From assembly GCA_029260735.1 (NCBI GenBank), contig JAJDCR010000084.1:1-64000 (forward strand): DNA of 64,000 bases, written 5' to 3'. The first letter of the stretch is position 1, and each line of letters opens with the position of its first letter. The stretch comes from Planctomycetota bacterium. Lineage in GTDB: Bacteria > Planctomycetota > Uabimicrobiia > Uabimicrobiales > Uabimicrobiaceae. Below the pieces are notes generated by a model. It worked only from the letters and a program-made list of their open reading frames with translations, was not told where the DNA came from and did no database searches. Position numbers and translations under genes: made by a program. Shown here in pieces: positions 15,882 to 24,482 of this stretch.

Positions 15882-18149
15882 ATGCGTTCAATTCTTTCCC
15901 GATATACTCATTGGCTGCATACCCAGTGGCCGGCGGGAGTCGTTGAAAAACTTCCTGAGGTGCAAGAAGATGGAAGCACGAATGTTCCTGGCGTTTACGT
16001 GGTAGGAGATTTAACCGGAATTCCCCTCTTGAAGTTTTCTTCTGATACGGGAGCTAAAGCAGTTTCTAGTATTCTCAAAGATCCTAGTTTTGATGGACAA
16101 AGAGGAGAAGAGGGAGTTTTGGATCTAGCGATCATTGGAGCAGGGGTTTCTGGGGTAGCTGCGGCCATGGAAGCGAAAAAAGCGGGCCTAAACTATAAAA
16201 TTTATGAAGCGAGCGAAATATTCTCCACCGTAGCAAATTTTCCCAAAAGAAAGCCTATTTATACCTACCCCACTGATATGGTTCCCGAGGGAGATCTTCA
16301 GTTCCAAGCCACGGTCAAAGAAGACCTCATGGTCGAAATGGAAGAACAAAGGCAAAAAGCCGGCGTGGAAATAACTTATACACGAATCGAAAAAATCGAA
16401 CATAAGGGAGGAAAGCTTCTCCTCCATCACGAAGAAAAAACAACCCCCACTCTTCGAGTTATCATTGCGATTGGACGGAGCGGAAACTTTCGGAAACTAG
16501 ATTGCCCCGGAGAAAACCTCGATAAGGTATCTAACCGCCTTCATGACCCCAAAGACTACGCTGGAAAGCAAATTCTTGTCGTTGGAGGAGGAGATTCAGC
16601 TCTAGAGACAGCTATCGCTTTAACTTGCTGTGGAGCCCACGTTACCCTGAGCTACCGCAAAAAAGAGTTCTCTCGTCCTAAGCCAGACAACCTAGAGTCT
16701 ATCCAAGCTCTCGAAGAAGACCCCTCTTGTCCTGCCGCCGTTGAACGCCCCAGCTCGGAGCGAGTGACAACCGCAGCATCCTCTTCTATGCGAGGAGACA
16801 AAGCGGTTGGTTCATTGACCCTAGCCTTAGCAACAAGTGTAAAAGAAATCAAGCACAACAACATTACCCTAGTCGAAGAAAGCGGAGAGGAAAAACAAAT
16901 CTCCAACGATGCTGTTTTTAGCATGATCGGTCGAGAAGCTCCTCTCGATTTTTTCCGACGCTCTGGAATCAATATCTCGGGAGAATGGCGTAAAAAAACC
17001 TGGGTAAGTTTCTCCCTCTTTTTTGCTTTTTGTATTTTTCTTTACCACTGGAAGTCTTACGGGCAAGTTTTTTATTGGATTCGCAACCTAGGAGCCGACC
17101 CCACTAATCTAGTCGGATCAACGATTAATGCAATGAAAGATCCTAGCTTTTACTACACTCTCGCCTACTCTCTTTGTGTGGTTATTTTTGGAATCAAGAG
17201 AATCAGACGAAGAAAAACTCCTTACGTTAAAGTCCAAACTTACACCCTAATGGCCATTCAGGTCATTCCTCTCTTTATTCTCCCCTACATTCTTCTTCCT
17301 TGGATTGGCAACAACAATTACTTTGGAAGTAGCTGGGGACAAGCTATCGGCAACGAACTCTTTCCCAATGGAAGCTACTGGCATTCTTTTGGTTTAATTT
17401 TAGCTTGGCCTCTCTTTATCTATAATGTTTTTACAGACCAGCCCATGGTAGGGTGGCTTGTAATTAGCTTTGTCCAAACCTTTGTTATCATTCCCTTCAT
17501 CGTTTGGCGCTGGGGAAAAGGAGCCTTTTGCGGCTGGATCTGTCCTTGTGGAGCTCTTGCTGAAACTCTTGGAGATACTCACCGCCACAAAATGCCTCAT
17601 GGCCCATTTTGGAACCGATTCAATATGCTCGGCCAAGCCATCCTCGCGCTGGCATTTTTCCTTTTATTTTTACGTATAGTGACCTGGATTTTCCCCTCAC
17701 TTTCCTCCTTAATTCCTTTCTACAAAGGACTTTTTATCGATTGGAAAGTGGTCAACTACAAATACATCGTGGATTTGTGGCTAGCAGGCATCATCGGAGT
17801 GGGTTGCTACTTTTGGTACAGCGGACGGGTTTGGTGTCGCTTCGCTTGCCCTCTCGCCGCTCTTATGCACATATACGCTCGCTTTAGCCGCTTTCGCATT
17901 TTTGCCGACAAAAAGAAATGTATTTCCTGCAATGTCTGCACCTCTGTTTGCCACCAGGGAATTGACATCATGAACTTTGCCAACAAAGGGCTCCCCATGG
18001 AAGACCCTGAGTGCGTTCGTTGCTCTGCTTGTGTTCAGCAATGTCCAACCGGAGTGCTGAGTTTTGGTAGATTTGATAATGATGGTGGAATTGTTTTTGA
18101 TCAACTGCCCGCTTCGCGTGTGCAGATGATGGAGAAGAAGCAGGATTGA
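15882..18149 (+). CDS. Flavoprotein oxidoreductase fused to NapH/NosR-like membrane ferredoxin
   Basis: This 755-residue fusion protein has three parts. Residues of about 1-370 form a thioredoxin-reductase-like FAD/NAD(P) module with two Rossmann motifs (IIGAGVSGVAAAMEA near 83 and VVGGGDSALETAIAL near 228). The motif that normally closes such flavoproteins (PGVYVVGDLTGIPLL) comes first, at about 35-50, so the fold looks circularly permuted. Residues of about 370-640 hold several membrane helices. The rest has CGWICPCGALAE, CRFACPLAALM and two 4Fe-4S ferredoxin motifs (CISCNVCTSVC and CVRCSACVQQCP), as in NapH and NosR. It should pass electrons between NAD(P)H and a membrane or periplasmic partner. 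The partner is unknown. A decayed copy of its 3' end lies at 18975-19052. Confidence 0.82.
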   Translation: MRSILSRYTHWLHTQWPAGVVEKLPEVQEDGSTNVPGVYVVGDLTGIPLLKFSSDTGAKAVSSILKDPSFDGQRGEEGVLDLAIIGAGVSGVAAAMEAKKAGLNYKIYEASEIFSTVANFPKRKPIYTYPTDMVPEGDLQFQATVKEDLMVEMEEQRQKAGVEITYTRIEKIEHKGGKLLLHHEEKTTPTLRVIIAIGRSGNFRKLDCPGENLDKVSNRLHDPKDYAGKQILVVGGGDSALETAIALTCCGAHVTLSYRKKEFSRPKPDNLESIQALEEDPSCPAAVERPSSERVTTAASSSMRGDKAVGSLTLALATSVKEIKHNNITLVEESGEEKQISNDAVFSMIGREAPLDFFRRSGINISGEWRKKTWVSFSLFFAFCIFLYHWKSYGQVFYWIRNLGADPTNLVGSTINAMKDPSFYYTLAYSLCVVIFGIKRIRRRKTPYVKVQTYTLMAIQVIPLFILPYILLPWIGNNNYFGSSWGQAIGNELFPNGSYWHSFGLILAWPLFIYNVFTDQPMVGWLVISFVQTFVIIPFIVWRWGKGAFCGWICPCGALAETLGDTHRHKMPHGPFWNRFNMLGQAILALAFFLLFLRIVTWIFPSLSSLIPFYKGLFIDWKVVNYKYIVDLWLAGIIGVGCYFWYSGRVWCRFACPLAALMHIYARFSRFRIFADKKKCISCNVCTSVCHQGIDIMNFANKGLPMEDPECVRCSACVQQCPTGVLSFGRFDNDGGIVFDQLPASRVQMMEKKQD

Positions 18150-18352
18150 TTTTTGTTTGGTTAAATGTTCTGGCAGTGACCGAATAGAATTTCGGTTGCT
18201 GCCAGAACATAAAATAGAAGAGAAAGGGAATTAATGTGCTTGGTCCGTATGGGGGCTACGTTTCTTTCGCTTCGCGACACTTCTTTTTTCTTGGTTCTTT
18301 TCGCGAAAAAATCATTCCTAAATGAGCCTTGATCACTTTTTGGGCCACGTAT

Positions 18353-18688
18353 GTCATTCCCGCGAAGCATGTCCCCATGAAGATGGCTGAGTGGGGTAAG
18401 TTTTTCTCTTAAAGTATTTCCTAACAATATCTTGTATTGATGTTTCTTAGCTCTGAAAGAGCGTAACAACCCAGCCCAGGGCGAAGCCCTGGGAATATTT
18501 GAACATCAACATTCCCAGCCCTGAAGGGGCGAAATATTCTAAATTATTCCGCCCTTTCAGGGCTATGTTTGTGTTAGTCCTATAATTCCCAGGGCGTTGC
18601 CTTGGGCTAGGTTGTGTAGGCCTTTCAGGCCAAAAACAAAATACTCCAGACAGTCCATCTTCATGGGGACATACTTCGCGAGAATGAC
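18353..18688. mobile_element. MITE-like palindromic element with 34-bp terminal inverted repeats
   Basis: The left end at 18353-18386 (starting GTCATTCCCGCGAAGCATG) and the right end at 18655-18688 (ending TACTTCGCGAGAATGAC) are inverted copies over 34 bases with about two mismatches. The interior is itself built of nested palindromes (CCCAGGGCGAAGCCCTGGG near 18476-18494, GCCCTGAAGGGGC, CGCCCTTTCAGGGCT and a second CCCAGGGCGTTGCCTTGGG). No open reading frame of note lies inside. The structure fits a non-autonomous transposable repeat whose transposase is elsewhere. Confidence 0.75.
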
Positions 18689-18974
18689 AATGCAAAAGGT
18701 TTTATCTAAACATTGGCCCAAGATATAATCGACCGCCCTAAATGGTTATCAAAATAGGATTTGTAATAAAGAGTTTATGTGATGCCTTTGCGAATCCAAA
18801 ATTCAGGAGGACAATAGTTCCATACACTGAAAGTGTTACACAACCCAGCCTAGGGTAAAGTGAGCCAAAGGCGAATGGTACCCTAGGTCACCGATGGGCC
18901 TAAAAATAATATTTGTACGCTCAATAAGGAAATGCCCTTGGCTCAGAAAGGTAAAAAACAAGTACTAATTAGTA
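18689..18974. other. Gene-free stretch with repeat debris
   Basis: No convincing gene is seen. A segment at about 18838-18900 (ACACAACCCAGCCTAGGG and a facing TACCCTAGG) resembles the interior of the neighbouring palindromic element, so the stretch looks like repeat remnants between the element and a decayed gene copy. Confidence 0.5.
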
Positions 18975-19052
18975 CGGAGCTTCGGAAGATTTGATGGCGA
19001 CGTGGAATTGTTTTTGATTAACTACCCACTTCGCGTATGCAGATTATGGCAG
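18975..19052 (+). pseudogene. Decayed duplicate of the 3' end of the flavoprotein-ferredoxin gene
   Basis: The sequence around GTGGAATTGTTTTTGATTAA (19002-19021) and CACTTCGCGTATGCAGATTA lines up with the last 85 bases of the gene ending at 18149 (GTGGAATTGTTTTTGATCAA, CGCTTCGCGTGTGCAGATGA). Identity is about 80 percent by eye over roughly 75 bases, with a small deletion and substitutions that break the frame. It therefore looks like a remnant of a duplication later separated by about 830 bases that now include a MITE-like element. Confidence 0.7.
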
Positions 19053-19073
19053 AATAGACCATACGAGCAGAAT

Positions 19074-19116
19074 AAAAAAAGCCGAGCTATTCACAATGAA
19101 TAACTCGGCTTTTTTT
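19074..19116 (-). terminator. Bidirectional terminator hairpin
   Basis: GCCGAGCTATTC (19081-19092) pairs with GAATAACTCGGC (19098-19109) with one mismatch, flanked by seven A on the left and seven T on the right. It lies just after the stop codon of the reverse-strand PEP-CTERM gene and could also stop transcription arriving from the left. Confidence 0.85.
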
Positions 19117-19134
19117 ACGATATGTGCGAATAAG

Positions 19135-19641
19135 TTATAGTGATTTTTTACGAGTGAAAGCAAATGCTATTAGTCCAAAAGCTAAAGTAAGAAGAGTTGT
19201 TGGTTCAGGAACGGCGGGAGCAGTTTCAAAAGTAAGAGTTACCGAGTTGAGAGTATGAAATCCGGTATCATCAGCACCGCGTAAAGTAAAAACAACCTCT
19301 CCATTATCAATGAAACTTGCAAATGTTGCCAATGAAATAGTTGTTGAGTCAATGATATTCGTCTGTCCTGATGTAAAATTATAAAGAGTGTCTATAAATA
19401 CACCATCTTGAAATAAAGCAATAGTTTCACTAACACCATTGTTAATGTCTCCAGAAGTATCGAAAGTCAGAGTAGCATTGCTGATGGGCGCAGGGACTCC
19501 AACAAAAGTAATGTCGTAATTAACTAGGGGAGCATGGTTTACTCCAATTTCTGGGTCGCCTGGAAGTAAGACTTGAGTGAAGTCAGCATACAAATTAGTT
19601 AACAATAAGGTCGAAATAACTAATAGCGTTTTTTTAAGCAT
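19135..19641 (-). CDS. Small exported PEP-CTERM sorting-domain protein
   Basis: This 168-residue protein has an N-terminal signal peptide (MLKKTLLVISTLLLTNLYA) and a C-terminal tripartite sorting tail: a VPEPTT motif, a hydrophobic helix (TLAFGLIAFAF) and a basic end (TRKKSL). Such tails are recognised by an exosortase, cleaved and the protein is placed at the cell surface or in the extracellular matrix. The middle part is a beta-rich domain with many Thr, Asn and Asp residues and no recognised enzyme motif. No exosortase gene is present in the window. The terminator at 19074-19116 follows it. A leader of AT-rich sequence precedes the ATG. Confidence 0.85.
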   Translation of the reverse strand: MLKKTLLVISTLLLTNLYADFTQVLLPGDPEIGVNHAPLVNYDITFVGVPAPISNATLTFDTSGDINNGVSETIALFQDGVFIDTLYNFTSGQTNIIDSTTISLATFASFIDNGEVVFTLRGADDTGFHTLNSVTLTFETAPAVPEPTTLLTLAFGLIAFAFTRKKSL

Positions 19642-19853
19642 CTTTTTTATTCCCTTTTTCTTTTTTTGAAAAAAATAGTTTTATTGGTTTTGTTCATCAA
19701 AAACAAAAATTAGAGCAAATCCAATATATATTCATTTTTCATAATACTATGAAACTTAAAAAAAAACAATGTTATTAAAAAAGATATCTTTCCACTAAAT
19801 GCCACTATTGGCGAATTTAAGGCTAGGCTAAAAGCAAATTTCAGGCTGAGTTA

Positions 19854-20293
19854 CCCCAGGGGCAAGCACATTCAGTTAAGGAAAACATATAGAACATAAT
19901 GGGCAGAGGGCGATTTTGTTCCTCTAACCATTGAAAAGCGGAAGATTAGGTTTTAGCAGGCGTAACGGACAACCACAAGGGCCTTTGCAGGCGGCCCTCG
20001 TAGTTGTCCCTACATTACATCGCGCGAATTCAGGTTAATGAAATCGATCAATACGAACCATTACAACCTGCAAATTATTTCCTATCACATAGATACCCCT
20101 GTAGGGACAACAGCAAGGGCCTGCCTGCAGGGCCCTTGTGGTTGTCCGCTACGCCTGATAGGATACTAGCCTATTGAGGTTCTGTTTTTTGGAAAACCAA
20201 ACTACGCTACAATAAGGGGTAGAAACGAGAAATAACCTTCTAGCCTTTATTACTACTGAGATTCCCTTAACTGAATGACCTTGACCCCAGGGG
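19854..20293. repeat. Long-range inverted repeat enclosing a MITE-like element
   Basis: The stretch at 19854-19881 (CCCCAGGGGCAAGCACATTC and on) matches the reverse complement of 20265-20293 (CCTTAACTGAATGACCTTGA and on) with few mismatches. The arms lie about 380 bases apart, and the repeat element at 19957-20157 sits between them. The whole gap 19642-20432 contains no convincing gene. Confidence 0.55.
19957..20157 (+). mobile_element. MITE-like element, copy 1 (second copy at 60518-60725, inverted)
   Basis: Each end is a hairpin: the left end runs GCGTAACGGACAACCACAAG to a facing TAGTTGTCCCTACA, and the right end runs TGTAGGGACAACAGCAAGGG to TTGTGGTTGTCCGCTACGCC. The two ends are also inverted copies of each other. 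Between them is a core of about 100 bases. The core matches the reverse complement of the core of the copy at 60518-60725 (shared words include ATTCAGGT-like, TTTCCTATC and CCTGTAGGGACAAC). No coding capacity is seen, which fits a non-autonomous mobile repeat. Confidence 0.8.
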
Positions 20294-20432
20294 ATCGCTC
20301 GCTTTTGGCTTACTTTGCTTTGGGGTATTCATGTGTAACGCCTTCAGTGTGTAGGGCTTAAGGCTTCATGTGCCCTTACTCGTCAACCAGACAAACCCTT
20401 AGAGTAAATCCCAATTAGAAAATAGCTCTATT

Positions 20433-23390
20433 TCAATTAATGCTATCTAATAGTTCTTGGACTTTTGTCTTATTCTTGTTGGCTTCTCCACTTTCCAAAA
20501 TTTCCTGAAGTAGTTTTTTCGCTTTTTGTTTTTTATTCTGCTCTATATAAAGCTGAGCTAAGCGAAACTTAGTCGAATTTTTCAGAGGAGAAATTTCTAG
20601 GGTCTTAATCATGTATGCTTCTGCTTTGTCCCATTTCTTGCCTTTAAAATAGACCCAGCTTAGGGTGTCTAAAAATGGGGCATAATTAGGGATTGTTTTA
20701 TTGGCTTTTGTCGCATACTGCAAAGCTTCTTTTAGCTTGGATGGATAATCTCTTGCCATCAACCAAGCTGTATTATTACAGGCGTGAGCTATAGTTTCTT
20801 TATTTTGCTCTGTTTGTTTTATGTTTGCAGCCTTTTCAAAAGTCTCCAGAGCTTCTTTGCTTTTTCCTCTAAGGTTATAGTTAATTGCTAGTTCCATAAT
20901 CATACCAGGATTTTCTTGGTACATCGGCAATGCTTTCACCATAAATTTTTCGGCCTCTTCAAAGCGGTCTTGGTGGTTTAGAGATCGGCCAATGAAAGCA
21001 TTAATATAGGCGGGAAGGTTTGGTTTACTGGAGAGAGAATCTATTGAAATTTGAAACTTATCTCGTTGACCTGTTTTTTCCATTAGCATAGATTCTAAAT
21101 AACTAGCAAAAAGTGTTCTCTTAATGAGTACAGAAAGCTTCCTGTATAGTTTGAGGGCAACAACAGGATCTCCCATTTCTGAAATTAATAGCACTGTTAG
21201 AACAGGAAGCACATCAAGGTTTTGTTTGGCAGAAAATTGAAGGATGGATTTCACCCCTTCCATAATAGCTTGATCCGCAGCAGGAACTTTCTCCAACTCC
21301 TTTAGAGCAATGGAAAAACTATCGTTTTTGAGAAAAATTATACCCCGAACAAAACGAACTAACCATGTCTGGGAATTTATTTCTCGTAGCATTTCATTGC
21401 TGTGCTTTAGTGCTTCTTCTAGATTATTATTTTGGATTAAAGCCACACAATAAGCAATATTCGGGTATATTTGCTTGGGCTTTAAACTTACATATTTAGC
21501 TAGTTTAGGTACCGCTTTAGACCATTTTTCATCGAGAAATAAGGCTAAACCCTGTCTTATCAAAATTTCGGGGTTACTTTCTTCTTCTCCGTAAGTATTA
21601 ATGGACTCTTTTTGTTTTCCTAATCGTTGATAAATATCGCCGAGAAGATTTTTTTGAGAAATCGTTTTGGATTTAATTTTCTCTAAGTACTTTGCTGCTT
21701 CATGATACTTTTGCTCACTGAGAGATATATTTGCTAAAAGTTCCAAGTAAAGAGATTTACTTGAGTTGATTTTGTTGTATTTTTTGAGAACATCTAAAGC
21801 TTTTGGATTCTGCTTCAGATTATGATACAACTCCGCTAGTTCAAAAGGTACTCGGTGGTGGTTGGGATCTTCTTCTAAAACCTTATTATATTGCTCAATA
21901 GCCTTTTCATATTTTTGGGAGGAGGTATACACTTGTGCTAACACTTGCTCGGCAGATAATCGGAAAGGTTCCGATTCCATAGCTACATTGAGATGTTCCA
22001 CCGCCTTATCATAATCATGAATAATTAAATAATTACGGGCTAAAAGCAAAGAGACAAGATGGGGAGATTGAGTTTCCTCTTTGAGAATCTCTTTGAGTTT
22101 CTCAATCGCTTTTTTATTTTTTCCTTGCAATATATCCAATAAAATAGAGCTACGCTTACTCGAATAGGAGTCGTCTATTTGAGATAGCTCCTCGTACATT
22201 TTTTCTGTTAGTTGCCTTCTGCCTGTACCTGCCATAGCCAAAGCTTTGATTTCAATAAGTTGCCTATTCTTAGGCATTTGGTTTAAATATCTATCACAAT
22301 GATTCACTGCTTTGACTGCATCATCTTCGTTTATGAGTATTTGAACGAGAAGTAGATGTGCCGGTAGATAATCGGCTTGCACTTCGAGCAAGGTTTCGAG
22401 TTCTTTTATCGCTAAGAATACTTTTCCTGTTTTGTTATAACATTTTGCTAAAGAGTATTTTAGGTTGGCTAGTTTCAAGTTGCGCAGTTGGGCAAACTCG
22501 AAATCTGAGATCGCTTTTTCGTATTCTTTTTTTTCTAATTGTAAAACTCCACGGGCATAAAATAGTAGGGGAGAAACCTCTAGCTTGGATGGATTTTTAC
22601 TAAAAACCGTGTCTAATACTTTTTCTAACTTTGTCTTTTTGTCAGCCATTAGTAAGGCTAAACTTAATTTCCCAGAGGTTTCTAAAAGTTTCTTTGGATT
22701 TTTTTCATAGAGATAAAAAAAATGTTCAATTGCCTCATCTAAGCGATTAATCGAGAAATAATAATCTCCTAGTTCGTTTCGAATAGCATAGTCATTTGGC
22801 TCTATTTCTAAGAATTGCCCGAGAGTTTGAAAAGTACCCTCAAAATCTTTTTCTGTCCAATAAACTCTTGCTAAGTTACTATAGGCGTTTGCTTCCTTGC
22901 TATCTAGTTCAATCGATTTTAAAAAATCGACCTTCGCAGACTCACTTTGTTCCAGAAAAGTAAAAATGATACCTCTTTGGTTGAGTAATTCGGCATTTTC
23001 TCCATTTTTTTTAAGAAAACGCTGAGAAACGGCTAAAGCCTTTTGGTAATCTTTATTAGCAATGTAGTTTTTCGCTAAAATGGTAGAGAGCTCTTGGTCT
23101 TTAGGATATTTCACAACAAGTTGCTTTAAAATAGAAATACTCTCTTCGTGCTCGTTGTTTTTTCGATAGCTTTCGGCAAGATACATTAAAAGCGTTTTAT
23201 CTTCGTCTTTAATTTTTTTAGCGGCATAAAATTCAATAGCCGATTTAGCATATTTGCCTTGATTAAAATAGATTAGGCCCTTTTGATAATGCCGAGCATA
23301 GCGTTTAGAAGGGCGTAAGAAATAAATCCCTAATCCTACCCCGGCCAAAAGACTGAATGCCAGCGATAGAATGAATAATTTTCTAAGCAT
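20433..23390 (-). CDS. Large TPR-repeat membrane-anchored protein, PrsT-like
   Basis: This 985-residue protein has an N-terminal membrane anchor or uncleaved signal (about 5-25, LFILSLAFSLLAGVGLGIYF) followed almost entirely by tetratricopeptide repeats. Clear repeat units include AKSAIEFYAAKKI, YQKALAVSQRFLKK, YEKAIEQYNKVLEEDPNH and WDKAEAYMIKTLEISP. TPR arrays form a solenoid that binds other proteins. The size and the single N-terminal anchor resemble the TPR protein PrsT of exosortase/PEP-CTERM systems. Its position between two PEP-CTERM genes agrees with that, but the link is an inference since no other exosortase gene is here. A general TPR scaffold of the envelope is the alternative. 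Confidence 0.8.
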   Translation of the reverse strand: MLRKLFILSLAFSLLAGVGLGIYFLRPSKRYARHYQKGLIYFNQGKYAKSAIEFYAAKKIKDEDKTLLMYLAESYRKNNEHEESISILKQLVVKYPKDQELSTILAKNYIANKDYQKALAVSQRFLKKNGENAELLNQRGIIFTFLEQSESAKVDFLKSIELDSKEANAYSNLARVYWTEKDFEGTFQTLGQFLEIEPNDYAIRNELGDYYFSINRLDEAIEHFFYLYEKNPKKLLETSGKLSLALLMADKKTKLEKVLDTVFSKNPSKLEVSPLLFYARGVLQLEKKEYEKAISDFEFAQLRNLKLANLKYSLAKCYNKTGKVFLAIKELETLLEVQADYLPAHLLLVQILINEDDAVKAVNHCDRYLNQMPKNRQLIEIKALAMAGTGRRQLTEKMYEELSQIDDSYSSKRSSILLDILQGKNKKAIEKLKEILKEETQSPHLVSLLLARNYLIIHDYDKAVEHLNVAMESEPFRLSAEQVLAQVYTSSQKYEKAIEQYNKVLEEDPNHHRVPFELAELYHNLKQNPKALDVLKKYNKINSSKSLYLELLANISLSEQKYHEAAKYLEKIKSKTISQKNLLGDIYQRLGKQKESINTYGEEESNPEILIRQGLALFLDEKWSKAVPKLAKYVSLKPKQIYPNIAYCVALIQNNNLEEALKHSNEMLREINSQTWLVRFVRGIIFLKNDSFSIALKELEKVPAADQAIMEGVKSILQFSAKQNLDVLPVLTVLLISEMGDPVVALKLYRKLSVLIKRTLFASYLESMLMEKTGQRDKFQISIDSLSSKPNLPAYINAFIGRSLNHQDRFEEAEKFMVKALPMYQENPGMIMELAINYNLRGKSKEALETFEKAANIKQTEQNKETIAHACNNTAWLMARDYPSKLKEALQYATKANKTIPNYAPFLDTLSWVYFKGKKWDKAEAYMIKTLEISPLKNSTKFRLAQLYIEQNKKQKAKKLLQEILESGEANKNKTKVQELLDSIN

Positions 23391-23798
23391 AATTTTTCCT
23401 TTTCGTCCGGGTGACGTGTCTAGATCTTACAAAAGTATCTTAAACTAATGCTTGCAAAATACTCCAGACTTGAGTGGGTAATAGTATCTCTTTTCTTAGA
23501 CAACTTTATCATTTTTCTTTATTTTTGTCCATCAGTGCTTTGTAATGTTTTTGCATAAAGCGAAAAGGGAGGGAATGGAATGGAAAAGGGGGAGGGGAGA
23601 ATTCTTTATTTTGCAGGTTTATTGGCAGATGAAAGAAGATAAGTCAAAAAAATAGGCCTTTATTTTGCCATAAAAAGGGGAAATAAAAATTATACAAGCA
23701 TAAATGAATAGTCGACCAAAGCTTTTACACATTTGGTCGACTATTATTTGACAAAAAATCAAACTGCTTTTTGTTCGTTTAATTTGTTCTTAATAGAC
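23391..23798. other. Gene-free gap with one hairpin
   Basis: No gene is seen. The only clear structure is AATAGTCGACCAAA (23707-23720) facing TTTGGTCGACTATT (23732-23745), a perfect 14-bp stem. It lies downstream of the reverse-strand PEP-CTERM-like gene ending at 23799 and may end its transcript, although the following T-tract is weak. The remainder is AT- and purine-rich. Confidence 0.6.
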
Positions 23799-24482
23799 TT
23801 AAGCAGTTTTTTTCTTTCGTATCATCAGCATTCCCATAAACAAGGAAGCAAAAACTAAAGTATTGGCTTCAGGAACAGGATCACCACCAGGTTCAGTGCT
23901 TAAAAATGACTCACTATTTCCACTATCGCCTATGGCTTGCACATGGAGACCTATTCGCAAGTTTTGCCCTAAAATAGCAGCGATAGCATCAGCAAAGTCA
24001 ACACCTGCCTTTAAAGTAAATATAACCCCCACCTCTTCTCCAGGGCTAACACCTTTGGCAGGAGAAGGATTTTCTGCACCAATAGAGAAATCCTGAACAA
24101 AAGGAGGAATAGCTTCTTGTCCCGCAGGAAGGTTTGGTGGTTTAACATCTTCATCAGTAAATATAACGCTAGGAGGATTATCTTCAATGCTATCAATAGC
24201 TTCCAAAACATCACCACTACCATTTGAGTTATCATCAAAATATATCTCAGCAATAACAGCGTCTTGAGTTCCTTCGTTATAAAAGCTAAAACGTATTTTG
24301 CCAGAACCTTCGTCTGAAACTTCTACAGCCAACTGATCTTCGCCAATGGCAGTGTTAACTACCTCGTTATTGCTTAAGCCATCAAAGCCAAATACTATCC
24401 CACCACGCCGAGCTGCCGTAATGTCAGCTTGCGTATAGCTTAGTAGTGCGATGAAAGACATTAAAACTAAAAATTTTTTCAT
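23799..24482 (-). CDS. Exported protein with PEP-CTERM-like tail (PEA variant)
   Basis: This 227-residue protein has a signal peptide (MKKFLVLMSFIALLSYTQA). The ATG at 24482 is chosen because AAGGAA lies seven bases upstream and because it gives a normal signal peptide, unlike an in-frame start nine codons earlier. The C-terminus has the sorting-tail layout: PVPEANTLV, a hydrophobic segment (FASLFMGMLMI) and basic RKKKTA. The usual PEP is PEA here. The mature domain is acidic, with NEVVNTAIGEDQLAVEVSDE near the start and a pattern of beta strands, and is not recognised. It likely reaches the cell surface through the same exosortase route as the gene at 19135. Confidence 0.8.
   Translation of the reverse strand: MKKFLVLMSFIALLSYTQADITAARRGGIVFGFDGLSNNEVVNTAIGEDQLAVEVSDEGSGKIRFSFYNEGTQDAVIAEIYFDDNSNGSGDVLEAIDSIEDNPPSVIFTDEDVKPPNLPAGQEAIPPFVQDFSIGAENPSPAKGVSPGEEVGVIFTLKAGVDFADAIAAILGQNLRIGLHVQAIGDSGNSESFLSTEPGGDPVPEANTLVFASLFMGMLMIRKKKTA

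Noticed and set aside
16700..16830. A GC-rich segment in the flavoprotein gene (encoding PSSERVTTAASSSM) as a possible inserted repeat.
   Set aside because: I believe that an ERVTT-like segment belongs to this family at the same place, and no inverted ends could be found.
19737..19754. TTTCATAATACTATGAAA, a small palindrome upstream of the PEP-CTERM gene, as an operator.
   Set aside because: In such AT-rich DNA a palindrome of this size is expected by chance, and no second copy near related genes was seen.
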